Below are positions 7,869 to 15,978 of a stretch of DNA of 64,000 nt, in pieces. Where the stretch lies: contig NZ_FXUF01000010.1 in the NCBI RefSeq assembly GCF_900182905.1, forward strand, positions 91,472 to 155,471. Reading direction: 5' to 3'. The position numbers were made by a program, and so were the translations under genes. The stretch is from Anoxynatronum buryatiense (GTDB lineage Bacteria; Bacillota; Clostridia; Peptostreptococcales; Tindalliaceae). The notes beneath the pieces were generated by a model. That model was given only the letters and a program-made list of their open reading frames with translations, did no database searches and was not told where the DNA came from. Position 1 is the first letter of the stretch. The number at the start of each line of letters is the position of its first letter.

Positions 7869-9588
7869 TGAACCACTCCTTTTGGGCAGGTACGTTAATT
7901 CGCACGGTTGTTCCTTGACCGGTGGCAGACCGAATAACCAGATTGGCTCCAATCTCCCGGGCTCTTTCTTCGAGAATGGTCAGGCCAAAACTCTCTTTCG
8001 CAGCTACTCTGCGTTTTGCTTCTGTCGGATCAAATCCTATTCCGTCATCTTCAATGATGATTGTCAGCTGCTGTTCTTCAACGGATGCCTCCAGCCTGAG
8101 GTTTACGTTGGCAGCGGCAGCATGCTTGCGAATGTTGTTGAGAGCTTCCCTTATCATGTTAAGCAGCTGTAGTTGCATAGACGCGGCCATCTGTTGAAAG
8201 AAGTGGGCAGCGGGTGTTTCCAAATGGCAGGCAATGGCTGTCGCCTGTTGAAGGCGCGCCGTTTCATTTTCAATGGCTTTCAAAAAGTGTTGGCGATGAT
8301 CTGCTGTTCCTCTCACACTGCGTATGTATGCCCTGATTTCACCGTGAGCCAGACGGGTGGTGTCTGCCAGCTGCTGTAAGCGTCCATGGACGTTTTCAAC
8401 ACCCATTTGGGTTAGTTCCCGCTGAATTCCCTGGGCCTGCATATTAATAAACCCCAGTACCTGACCCAGATTATCGTGGAGATCACGGGCCATGCGTTCT
8501 TTTTCTTCCGCCACCGCCAGCCTGCGCTGTTGTTCCAAATGGACTGCGGCAATTTTTCTTTTGTCGGTCACATCGTGAATCACCATGAGTTTGCCAATGG
8601 GAACCGGCGCTTTTTCATACAGCATCGAGAAGAAAGCCTCGTAATAGCGGTCTTCAGTCCCTGTGTTGATGGAAAACTCCCGGCTGCCAATCTGGTTGTC
8701 CAGCGAGGCGGTCAAAAGTGGCAGCTGATCAGAGAAGACTGCTTCGGCCGGCTGATTTTTGGCAATGGATGACAGCTTAAACATGCTTTGAGCCGCCGGG
8801 TTCATGTCCACGATTCGATGATCCATATCCATCACCACCATCGCTGCCCCCATGGTTTCAACCACTCTGTTTCTGGCAATGGGCATCAGATCAAAAAGGC
8901 GGTGGTAGAAGATTCCAATGCTGATAATCAGGCCGCAGGGTCCAATGAGGGCCGGGGTGATGTCATAGGCTTCTATGGGGCTCATTCCAAAAGTGTAAAG
9001 AATATTTGACAACACCAGAATGCCAACACCTGCCAGCACAAATCCCAGTTGCTTGCGGGTAATCCCCTTGCCGGTGACACCTGCATGAATAAAAATCAAC
9101 AGAGCGGTTAACATGAGGGTGTAGGCATAAAAAACCAGCAGATAAAACCCTGGCCCATAGGTTTTATGAATGACTGGAAAAGCATGTGCCATCACCAGGT
9201 ATTCGTTGTTTCTGATCAGTCCATGATGCTGATTGGTCCAGACCAGTCCCATCAGAATCGATGGCATCAGGCTGAAGACCGCCAGCCGTCGCCGGCTGAT
9301 CCAATTGGCATGACCGGTCACACTGACACTCAGGGCCAAGAGCACCACAGGGAGGTAACAGAAGGTGATGTACTGGACCTGCACCCAGAATATCTTGACA
9401 GACAAAGAAGCGCCTACCGTCTCAAAGAGGGTGCCGCCGGTCCATAAAATAACCAGGAACAGCATCATGAGAAAGTAAGGCGCTCCTTTTGCCTTTCGGC
9501 TTTTAAACAGTAGATAGCTTCCCACGCAGGTGGTCACCAGGAGGGAGAGAATCAGGGCAGCGATGTAGATGCCGTATTCATAAGCCAT
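7843..9588 (-). CDS. Membrane sensor histidine kinase (7TM-type input, PAS, HisKA_3)
   Basis: About 581 residues. Seven hydrophobic helices fill the first 230 residues and resemble the N-terminal 7TM module of histidine kinases (HisKin_7TM). A PAS domain follows (VVMDMDHRIVDMNPAAQSMF), then the NarX/DesK-type dimerisation box ARDLHDNLGQVLGFI with the phosphorylated His, and an ATPase domain with NMIREALNNIRKHA (N box) and DDGIGFDP (G1). The start at 9588 is chosen because AAAGG sits ten bases upstream; ATGs at 9597 and 9621 are alternatives. It is paired with the overlapping NarL-type regulator and senses an unknown membrane or extracellular signal. Confidence 0.9.
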   Translation of the reverse strand: MAYEYGIYIAALILSLLVTTCVGSYLLFKSRKAKGAPYFLMMLFLVILWTGGTLFETVGASLSVKIFWVQVQYITFCYLPVVLLALSVSVTGHANWISRRRLAVFSLMPSILMGLVWTNQHHGLIRNNEYLVMAHAFPVIHKTYGPGFYLLVFYAYTLMLTALLIFIHAGVTGKGITRKQLGFVLAGVGILVLSNILYTFGMSPIEAYDITPALIGPCGLIISIGIFYHRLFDLMPIARNRVVETMGAAMVVMDMDHRIVDMNPAAQSMFKLSSIAKNQPAEAVFSDQLPLLTASLDNQIGSREFSINTGTEDRYYEAFFSMLYEKAPVPIGKLMVIHDVTDKRKIAAVHLEQQRRLAVAEEKERMARDLHDNLGQVLGFINMQAQGIQRELTQMGVENVHGRLQQLADTTRLAHGEIRAYIRSVRGTADHRQHFLKAIENETARLQQATAIACHLETPAAHFFQQMAASMQLQLLNMIREALNNIRKHAAAANVNLRLEASVEEQQLTIIIEDDGIGFDPTEAKRRVAAKESFGLTILEERAREIGANLVIRSATGQGTTVRINVPAQKEWFNATSSLTG

Positions 9589-9706
9589 GATGACCATGCC
9601 TTTCGTGCTGTCTGTTGGCATTGACCGGTCTCATGGTCGCCCAGCCGTTGTTCGGAATATTGGCCCATGATAGACTGCCGGTAACAGCAAAGTGATGTTA
9701 CCAGCA

Positions 9707-12040
9707 TTATACCTGAAAATGACGAAGAGCGGAAGTCTGCTGCAGTTGGCAAAACACTTTTTCCGGTGTGGCGGGCAGTTCCCGGATTCGTACACCGCAG
9801 GCATTGTAAATGGCGTCGGTGATAGCAGGGGCTACGGTGTTCACCACCACTTCACCAATGGATTTGGCGCCATAGGGGCCGGTGTCGTCGAAGCCGTCCA
9901 GGAGCTCCACCCGAATGGTGCCCACATCGGTGCGTCCCGGCAGCTTGTATTGCATGAAGGTATCCTGAATCAGCTTGCCGGTGGTGGTATAAGCGGCTTC
10001 CTCGTAAAGGGCCAGTCCGATGCCCTGGGCAATGCCGCCTTCGGCCTGCACTTTGGCCAGCATGGGGTTAATGGGAGTGCCGCAGTCCACCACGCCCACA
10101 AAATCTTCCAGGGTGACCTGGCCGGTCTCCAGATCCACTTCCACCTGAGCGAAGCCGGCCATGAAGGGCGGCGCCGCCTTTTTAGGCACATAGGAGCCAG
10201 TGACAGACAGTTGTTCATGAATGACGCTGTAGGTGATTTTTTGGGAAAACGCAGCCAGGCTGATGGTTTCATAGGGCTGGCGACGAATCACCTGTTCACC
10301 GTCGAAATCAATGTTTTCTTCCACTGTATCGAAATAGGCGGCACCGGTTTTCTGAATGGCTGCCAACATTTTGCCGGCGGCGTCCAGAATGGCATTGCCG
10401 GTGGTATAGGTGGTGCTGGAAGCGTAGGCCCCACTGTCAAAGGGGGTCAGGTCGGTATCGGCGGTGTAGAGAACGATGCGATCCATGGGAACTCCCAGTG
10501 CTTCCGCGGCTATCTGGGCGAGAATGGTGTCGGCACCGGTACCGATGTCGGTGGATCCCAGGGTCAGGCTGAAAAAACCGTCGTCATTGAGTTTCAAGCT
10601 GGCAGCCGCCATATCAATGTTGGGCAGCCCTGAACCCTGCTGGGAGATGGCCATGCCTACCCCCCGCACCCGGTTACTGCTCACCTGCTGCCGGGGATAT
10701 TTGCTTTCCCATCCGATGAGGGCTTTGCCCCGGGTCACACAGGCTTCCAACAGGCAGCTGTCCATGAGCATGGGTGCCTCGCCGGCGCCTTTGGTGACCA
10801 TGTTGTAAAGGGGAGTGGTTTCCCCCTGGCGAATCATATTTTTTTCCCGGACCACCGCCGGATCAAGCCCCAGTTCATGGGCCAGCTCGTTGATGGCCGA
10901 TTCCAGTGCAAAGATGCCCTGGGTCACACCGTAACCCCGCAGAGCACCGCCGGGCACATGGTTGGTGTAGACTGCCTTGCCCCGAAACCGACAGGCTTCC
11001 ACCCGGTTGTAAAGGGTAAGGACTTTCTTCCCGGCACTGCCCAGGGTGGTGGCCGCATGCTCCCCGTAAGCACCTGTATCCCAGATGCCGTTCATGTCGA
11101 TGGCCTTGAGAGTGCCATCCCGGGAGGCTCCCAGGGTGATGGTAAACGTCATGGCGTGACGTGAGGTGGTACCCCGAAATACTTCCCGGCGGGTGTAGAC
11201 AATTTTTGCCGGCCGGCCGGTTTTCAGGGTGATCAGGGCAGGATAAAACTCTGAGTGGACCGTTTGTTTGGAGCCAAAGCCGCCGCCAATTCGGGGTTTG
11301 ATCACCCGTATGCGGGAGGCGGGTAGGTCCAGGGCATTGGCCAGTATGCGCCGCACATGGAAGGGAATTTGTGTGGAGCTGACCACCACCAGACGCCCGT
11401 AAACATCCAGATAAGTGAAGGTGCGCTGGGTTTCCATCATGGCCTGGGCCTGGCCCTGGGTGCGGTAGGTATGGGTCGTCACCAGGTCACAGTCCGGCAG
11501 CACTTCATCCACCTGTCCCAGTTCAAAGGCAACGGTGCCGGCGATGTTTTGCTGGGGGTCAAACCCGAAGCTGGCTTTTGCCAGTATTTCCGGTTCGGGA
11601 TGGATAGGTGGCTGGCTGTCGGCGCTTTCCATGTCCAGCACCAGGGGCAGGGGCTCGTAGGTCACTTTGATGAGCTTCATGGCTTTTTCCGCCGCCTGGA
11701 GAGTCTCTGCTGCCACGATGGCCACATCGTCCCCCACGTGACGCACAGTGGCATCCAACAGAAACTTGTCGTGGGGCGACAGTTCCGGGTAGCTTTGCCC
11801 TGCCCGGGTGAAGGGCTTTCGAATCACGTCTTCATGGGTGAGGACACAGACCACTCCTGGCACTTTTTCTGCCCGGGATTTATCGATGCGGGATATGCGG
11901 GCATGGGCATGGGGACTGCGCAACACCCGCACCACCAGTGCATCCCGGGGAGTCAGGTCGTCGGTATACACGCCTTTGCCGGTGACCAGGCTCATGCCGT
12001 CCATTTTTGGAAGGCTTTGTTTCACAATTTTCAGCGTCAT
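9707..12040 (-). CDS. xdhA: Xanthine dehydrogenase-type molybdenum-binding subunit
   Basis: A 777-residue catalytic subunit of a molybdenum hydroxylase. It has the aldehyde oxidase/xanthine dehydrogenase a/b hammerhead domain (KVPGVVCVLTHEDVI), the molybdopterin-binding loop GGGFGSKQTVHSEF, the arginine loop GGALRGYG, and near the C-terminus GAKSIGEVVV with the catalytic Glu. The family oxidises purines such as hypoxanthine and xanthine, or related N-heterocycles, by hydroxylation at an Mo centre. It overlaps the 2Fe-2S subunit gene by four bases and ends the operon that starts with a purine-type permease, which supports a purine substrate. In some Clostridia such enzymes also need labile selenium; no such maturation genes are in the window. 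Confidence 0.93.
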   Translation of the reverse strand: MTLKIVKQSLPKMDGMSLVTGKGVYTDDLTPRDALVVRVLRSPHAHARISRIDKSRAEKVPGVVCVLTHEDVIRKPFTRAGQSYPELSPHDKFLLDATVRHVGDDVAIVAAETLQAAEKAMKLIKVTYEPLPLVLDMESADSQPPIHPEPEILAKASFGFDPQQNIAGTVAFELGQVDEVLPDCDLVTTHTYRTQGQAQAMMETQRTFTYLDVYGRLVVVSSTQIPFHVRRILANALDLPASRIRVIKPRIGGGFGSKQTVHSEFYPALITLKTGRPAKIVYTRREVFRGTTSRHAMTFTITLGASRDGTLKAIDMNGIWDTGAYGEHAATTLGSAGKKVLTLYNRVEACRFRGKAVYTNHVPGGALRGYGVTQGIFALESAINELAHELGLDPAVVREKNMIRQGETTPLYNMVTKGAGEAPMLMDSCLLEACVTRGKALIGWESKYPRQQVSSNRVRGVGMAISQQGSGLPNIDMAAASLKLNDDGFFSLTLGSTDIGTGADTILAQIAAEALGVPMDRIVLYTADTDLTPFDSGAYASSTTYTTGNAILDAAGKMLAAIQKTGAAYFDTVEENIDFDGEQVIRRQPYETISLAAFSQKITYSVIHEQLSVTGSYVPKKAAPPFMAGFAQVEVDLETGQVTLEDFVGVVDCGTPINPMLAKVQAEGGIAQGIGLALYEEAAYTTTGKLIQDTFMQYKLPGRTDVGTIRVELLDGFDDTGPYGAKSIGEVVVNTVAPAITDAIYNACGVRIRELPATPEKVFCQLQQTSALRHFQV

Positions 12041-12612
12041 GGGGCCACCTTCCCTTCTCCAGAAATCGGGCGTGCTGCCCCTGGCACATTGTCGGCAGTC
12101 GTAGCGCCGGTGTTTTCAAGATGTTTGGCAGCGGCTTCATCTGGCAGCAGGTCTTCTCTGCCGGCTTTGGCTGCGAAGTAGGCCTTGATGGCCCGCAGCT
12201 GACTGGCGTAGCCGGTACAGCGGCACAAGTTTCCTTTTAGATGGTGCATGATCTCTGCTTCTGTGGGCTGTGCCACCAGAGCTTCCAGATAGAGGATATT
12301 CATCACGGTGCCACTGGTGCAATAACCGCACTGATCTGCCCCTTCTGCCACAAAACAGCGGGCAATGGCGACGGCTGCCTCAGGCACGCCTTCTATGGTG
12401 GTGATTTCCCGCCCTTCCGCTTTCACTGCCAGCAACACACAGGAGAGCACCGCCCGGCCATCCAGATGCACGGTACAGACACCGCAGTTGCCGGTGTCAC
12501 AGGCCTGGCGCACTCCCAGGCAGCCGTTTTCCCTTAGCACATCCACCAGATAGGCATCGGGGGAGATTTCAAGGATTTTGGCAACACCGTTGATGGTGGT
12601 ATTCAATTTCAT
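12037..12612 (-). CDS. xdhC: Xanthine dehydrogenase-type 2Fe-2S subunit
   Basis: 191 residues, slightly longer than the usual 150-165. The plant-type ferredoxin domain has CDTGNCGVCTVHLDG with a following Cys (AVLSCVL), and the helical second domain has CGYCTSGTVMNILYL and NLCRCTGY, so all eight cluster ligands are present. The extra C-terminal 35 residues (KHLENTGATTADNVPGAARP...) are low in complexity and unconserved looking. The protein passes electrons from the Mo centre to FAD. AAGGAGGTGG precedes the start; the gene overlaps both neighbours by four bases. Confidence 0.95.
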   Translation of the reverse strand: MKLNTTINGVAKILEISPDAYLVDVLRENGCLGVRQACDTGNCGVCTVHLDGRAVLSCVLLAVKAEGREITTIEGVPEAAVAIARCFVAEGADQCGYCTSGTVMNILYLEALVAQPTEAEIMHHLKGNLCRCTGYASQLRAIKAYFAAKAGREDLLPDEAAAKHLENTGATTADNVPGAARPISGEGKVAP

Positions 12613-13448
12613 GACCGACCACCTCCTTCATTGCAAGCCCTAAGCACCCGGGCCACCAGTACCCGGCAAAGATGCTGCCGGTATGCACTGCTGCTCCGGC
12701 TGTTGGTACCGAAAACCAGCTCCCCGGCGGCGGTTTCTGCGGCCTGCTGAATGACTTCTTCAGTCCAGATCATCTGTGAAGATTCGTTGAGGGTCACCGC
12801 TGCCTCTTGCAAAAGGGACATGGCACTGTGGGCCAGCGCTGCCCGGCGAGGCCGGGCTCCCACACTGATGCGCAGCTTTCCATTGACCACCGCTGCCGCC
12901 GCATTGAGAAGGGCGTAATCTCCAGCCGTTTTGCGAAGAGACACATAACCGCCCTTACAAACTCCTTTTTCAATAATAACGGCTTCCAGCAAATCTTTCC
13001 CGCCGGCTCCCTGCTCTAAAAAAGTCTCCAGTGGCATTTCCCCTGCCTGATGCAGCCGCACCTTCACCGGCAGCGCCAAGAGGCCAGTGATCAGATCGGA
13101 AAATCCGTACCGGGCGTAGACACTGGCACCCACCGTCACCACATTGCGCAGCTGCACTCCCACAATTTCTCTGACGGCGGCGGCCGGGAGGCCGGCGTAC
13201 TGCCGGTTCAGCTCCCGGTGCTGTTCCAGTTCACCCAAAGTCACCGCGGCACCGATTTCCCAGTGGTCATCATGTTCTGTGATGCAGTGCAACCCACACC
13301 GGGAGAGGTCAATGAGGGTGGTGATGTTCTTGCTGCCCATCCGCAGAAAGGCACCGCCCCCCAACAGCGTGGCGAAACGGTTCTGCTGCAGGGCTTCAAA
13401 GGCTTCAGCCGTTGTTGAGGGGGTTATCACGTTTTTAACGGTGATCAT
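12609..13448 (-). CDS. xdhB: Xanthine dehydrogenase-type FAD-binding subunit
   Basis: A 279-residue flavoprotein of the CO-dehydrogenase medium-chain family. FATLLGGGAFLRMGSKNITTLIDLSR and a later VGVQLRNVVTVGASVYARYGFSDLI are the two FAD-contacting stretches (compare AGGTD and the NxATxGGN motif, here NVVTVGAS). The C-terminal domain starts around KGGYVSLRKTAGDYALLN. It takes electrons from the 2Fe-2S subunit to NAD or another acceptor. AGGAGGGATAGTGT precedes the ATG. It stands three bases after the permease stop. Confidence 0.92.
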   Translation of the reverse strand: MITVKNVITPSTTAEAFEALQQNRFATLLGGGAFLRMGSKNITTLIDLSRCGLHCITEHDDHWEIGAAVTLGELEQHRELNRQYAGLPAAAVREIVGVQLRNVVTVGASVYARYGFSDLITGLLALPVKVRLHQAGEMPLETFLEQGAGGKDLLEAVIIEKGVCKGGYVSLRKTAGDYALLNAAAAVVNGKLRISVGARPRRAALAHSAMSLLQEAAVTLNESSQMIWTEEVIQQAAETAAGELVFGTNSRSSSAYRQHLCRVLVARVLRACNEGGGRS

Positions 13449-13451
13449 ACA

Positions 13452-14816
13452 CTATCCCTCCTGTTCCATCTCTTTTCTTTCCTGTTGTTCGTCTGCCAGG
13501 GTTTTTTGGGGCAAAATCAGGTTCAGAGTAAAGGCCACGATGGTGGCGATGACGACGGCTGAACGCCCAAAGACCATCATCACCCAGTCAGGAAAGAGTT
13601 CCAGTGACTGGGGCACTTGGGTGATGCCAATGCCCAGGGCCACTGCCAGGCCCACAATGGCCATGTTCCGGCCAGATAGTTCATCCTGAATAATCAGTTT
13701 GATACCTGTCATGGTGATCATGGCAAAAACGGTGATGGTGGCACCTCCCAGCACGCTCTGGGGAATGGTGGTCATCACGGCTCCAAATTTGGGCACAAAT
13801 CCTGCCAGCAGGATGAAGGCAGCGGCAATGCCCAGAACGAAACGACTGACCACTTTCGTCATGGCTACAATACCCACGTTCTGGCTGTAGGTGGCTGTGG
13901 GCAGCCCCCCGAAGAAAGAAGCCACTATGCTGGAAACCCCGTTACCCACAATCCCGCCGGAAAGTTCTCTGTCGGTGACTTCCCGACCCATGCCACCCAC
14001 AGTGGTGGCTGAAAGATCGCCCACGGCCTGAACCGAGTTGACAATGTACATGATGACCATGCTGAGAATGGCCGGCGGATAAAACTCAATGCCAAAGTGA
14101 AGGGGGCGGGGAAGGGCAAACCAGGCTGCTTCGGCCACAGGGGCAAAGCTCACCAGGTTCAGTAAAATGGCGATGACATAGCCTACAGCGATGCCCACCA
14201 AAATGGAAGCCAATTTGAAATATCCCTTTGCAAACTGATTGCAAAACAGTACCACTGACAGGGTGATGATGGCCACTGCCCAGTTGGTGTAAGAGCCATA
14301 AGTGGGGGATCCAACGCCTCCGGCGATGTAGTTGATGGCGATGGGGTAGAGGGACAGGCCAATGGTGAACACCACAGTTCCAGCCACCAGGGGAGGAAAA
14401 TATTTGCGCACATGCTTGATGAAGATCCCCACCAGAACGGCGACACATCCGCCCACCAGCTGGGCACCAAAAATACCGGCAATGCCGTACTGGGAACCAA
14501 TGGCGATGATGGTGGGCACGTAAGCAAAGCTGACGCCCATAATCACCGGAAGACCTGAACCCACTTTGCCAATGGGGTACAGCTGCAGCAGGGTGGCAAT
14601 ACCCGCAATGAACATGGCACACTGCACCAGCAGCGTGCGGTCGGCAGAATTCAGACCCACCACACCGGCAATGATGATGGCCGGGGTCACGTTACCCACA
14701 ATCATGGCCAGTACGTGCTGAAGACCCAGGGGAACGGCTTTTCCCAAAGCAGGGACACCGTTCAGATCAAAAACAGAGGTGCTGCGGGGCGCTGCGTTGT
14801 TGACGGCTTTTTCCAT
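13452..14816 (-). CDS. Uracil-xanthine permease (NCS2 family), likely purine importer
   Basis: A 454-residue transporter with about 14 membrane segments. It shows the NCS2 pattern: PLGLQHVLAMIVGNVTPAIIIAG at the start of the core, SGLPVIMGVSFAYVPTI, and QAVGDLSATTVGGMGREVTDRELSGGIVGNGVSSIVASFFGGLPTATYSQNVG-type motifs (NxGxxxxT region). The chosen ATG follows AAGGAGGAG; an ATG nine codons earlier lacks a ribosome site. As first gene of the xanthine dehydrogenase operon it very likely imports xanthine, urate or hypoxanthine by proton or sodium symport. Expression is probably set by the leader and terminator just upstream. Confidence 0.93.
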   Translation of the reverse strand: MEKAVNNAAPRSTSVFDLNGVPALGKAVPLGLQHVLAMIVGNVTPAIIIAGVVGLNSADRTLLVQCAMFIAGIATLLQLYPIGKVGSGLPVIMGVSFAYVPTIIAIGSQYGIAGIFGAQLVGGCVAVLVGIFIKHVRKYFPPLVAGTVVFTIGLSLYPIAINYIAGGVGSPTYGSYTNWAVAIITLSVVLFCNQFAKGYFKLASILVGIAVGYVIAILLNLVSFAPVAEAAWFALPRPLHFGIEFYPPAILSMVIMYIVNSVQAVGDLSATTVGGMGREVTDRELSGGIVGNGVSSIVASFFGGLPTATYSQNVGIVAMTKVVSRFVLGIAAAFILLAGFVPKFGAVMTTIPQSVLGGATITVFAMITMTGIKLIIQDELSGRNMAIVGLAVALGIGITQVPQSLELFPDWVMMVFGRSAVVIATIVAFTLNLILPQKTLADEQQERKEMEQEG

Positions 14817-14917
14817 TTGTTGCTCCTCCTTTTTTTCATGCATGTTTTTTCACGCGTCGCTTCTTTCCTTCTTCCATGACTGCTGGCTTGTGCCGCCTCA
14901 AGCGCTGGAATCCAGGC

Positions 14918-14970
14918 AAATAAAAAGGCCAGCACAAAACGAGGGTTTCCCCTCCTCGTGCCGGCCACCT
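14918..14970 (-). terminator. Rho-independent terminator in the leader of the purine permease operon
   Basis: On the minus strand GGCCGGCACGAGG and its partner with CCTCGT...GTGCTGGCC form a long GC-rich stem followed by TTTTTATTT. It lies about 100 bases before the permease start and downstream of the promoter at 15098-15126, the place of an attenuator rather than of a gene-end terminator. Confidence 0.85.
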
Positions 14971-15095
14971 GGAGCGTCATGTTTTCTGATCTCCGGTCAC
15001 TGCCGTCCGCATGTTCAGTTGTAATTACCTGGGAGATTCATTGCCCGCAACAGGCTTGGTGTCCTGCCGGGGTGAATTTTCTTAAGTTTCCAAAT
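14971..15095 (-). promoter_or_regulatory. Structured 5' leader of the xanthine permease/dehydrogenase operon (riboswitch candidate, class not recognised)
   Basis: Between the mapped promoter and the leader terminator lie about 120 transcribed, non-coding bases with several self-complementary blocks (for example CAGG/CCTG pairs around 15040-15066 and GGAG/CTCC pairs around 14975-15025, the latter able to compete with the terminator stem). The arrangement promoter, structured RNA, terminator, permease is that of an attenuation riboswitch. I do not see the conserved core of the guanine/xanthine purine riboswitch, and I cannot assign a class. Confidence 0.45.
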
Positions 15096-15097
15096 AC

Positions 15098-15126
15098 ATT
15101 TTATCATAACCCAAACCATGATGCAA
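15098..15126 (-). promoter_or_regulatory. Sigma-A promoter of the purine permease/xanthine dehydrogenase operon
   Basis: Minus-strand TTGCAT (15121-15126), 17 bases, TAAAAT (15098-15103). The predicted start near 15091 leaves a leader of about 275 bases before the permease ATG. Confidence 0.7.
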
Positions 15127-15189
15127 TATTAACAACAGTGTCTCCTGCTCTAAAAAAATCTACACATCTACTTTTACGAAATTCGCTGG

Positions 15190-15978
15190 CTACAGGATGG
15201 CAAAAACCAGTTTTTCCTGGTCTTTTCGGCTGTCGCAGACCACTTCGTCAAGACGCAGTGAACAGCCGGCCACCTGCGACAGGCTTTTCACCAGCGTTTG
15301 CTGGTTTTCGGTGTAAAAAAGGCGCCGGTGATAGTCCACCAGGCTGTGATGCCGTCGATTCACCAAGATTCCCTCTTCCAGACGGGTGAGACATCCCCTG
15401 GCACGAATCTCAATACTGCCGGCGGTCAGAGAAACGTGAAGATCCCGGGGGCCTTTGCCGGTGTTTTGTTTCATGAACCGGGCCATTTCCCCTTTGATTT
15501 TCATCTCCATTTCTGCCAGCTCGTCACCGTTGGCCAGACACCTTTCCCCCAGCACCACCAGGCAGTTTTCTTTTTTGATGATCTCCCGAGCCACCTGATG
15601 CATCTGCTCCAGCAGTTCTTCCAGCTGAATGGGTTTCACCACGTACCGGACAATGCCCACACCGACGGCTTCAATGATGGTGTCGCTGTCTGAAAGGGCC
15701 GAGGTGATGATCACCGGGATCTCCAGCCCCATCCGGCGGAGCCGCCGCACCATGGCCAGCCCATCCATTTCAGGCATTTTTAGGTCGGTGATGATCAGTT
15801 GTGGCGGCTGCTCTTCCACCGCCTTTAAGGCTTCCAAACCATTGGCAGCCAGTCGAAGACGGCCCACTCGCCGTTTCAGGTAGAGGGCCAGTTCCTGGCG
15901 GGTATCACTGTCATCTTCCACATAGAGCACATGGAGCCGGTTTAAGGCTGCCGGTGAGGCTGATTTCTCAGTTGTCAT
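15190..15978 (-). CDS. Response regulator: CheY-like receiver plus DUF2294 domain
   Basis: 262 residues. The receiver has YVEDDSD, phospho-Asp in LIITDLKMPEMDG, VIITSA and VVKP, all normal. There is no DNA-binding domain. Instead residues from about 155 (MEMKIKGEMARFMKQNTGKGPRDLHVSL ... EIRARGCLTRLEEGIL) match the DUF2294/MpsC-like module, with GKGPRD and LTRLE as its signature-like stretches. The gene overlaps the kinase gene by four bases, so the two are a cognate pair. What DUF2294 does is not settled; in MpsC it is linked to membrane-potential or bicarbonate/sodium systems. The output here is therefore unknown and unlikely to be direct DNA binding. Confidence 0.85.
   Translation of the reverse strand: MTTEKSASPAALNRLHVLYVEDDSDTRQELALYLKRRVGRLRLAANGLEALKAVEEQPPQLIITDLKMPEMDGLAMVRRLRRMGLEIPVIITSALSDSDTIIEAVGVGIVRYVVKPIQLEELLEQMHQVAREIIKKENCLVVLGERCLANGDELAEMEMKIKGEMARFMKQNTGKGPRDLHVSLTAGSIEIRARGCLTRLEEGILVNRRHHSLVDYHRRLFYTENQQTLVKSLSQVAGCSLRLDEVVCDSRKDQEKLVFAIL

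Noticed and set aside
9692..12181. Long plus-strand ORFs opposite the xanthine dehydrogenase subunits (up to 313 codons)
   Set aside because: They are antisense shadows of a GC-rich gene set with full domain evidence on the minus strand; they have no ribosome sites and Gly/His/Gln-rich low-grade composition.
14817..15100. Guanine/xanthine purine riboswitch before the permease
   Set aside because: The conserved core sequences of that aptamer are not seen; only a structured leader with a terminator is supported.
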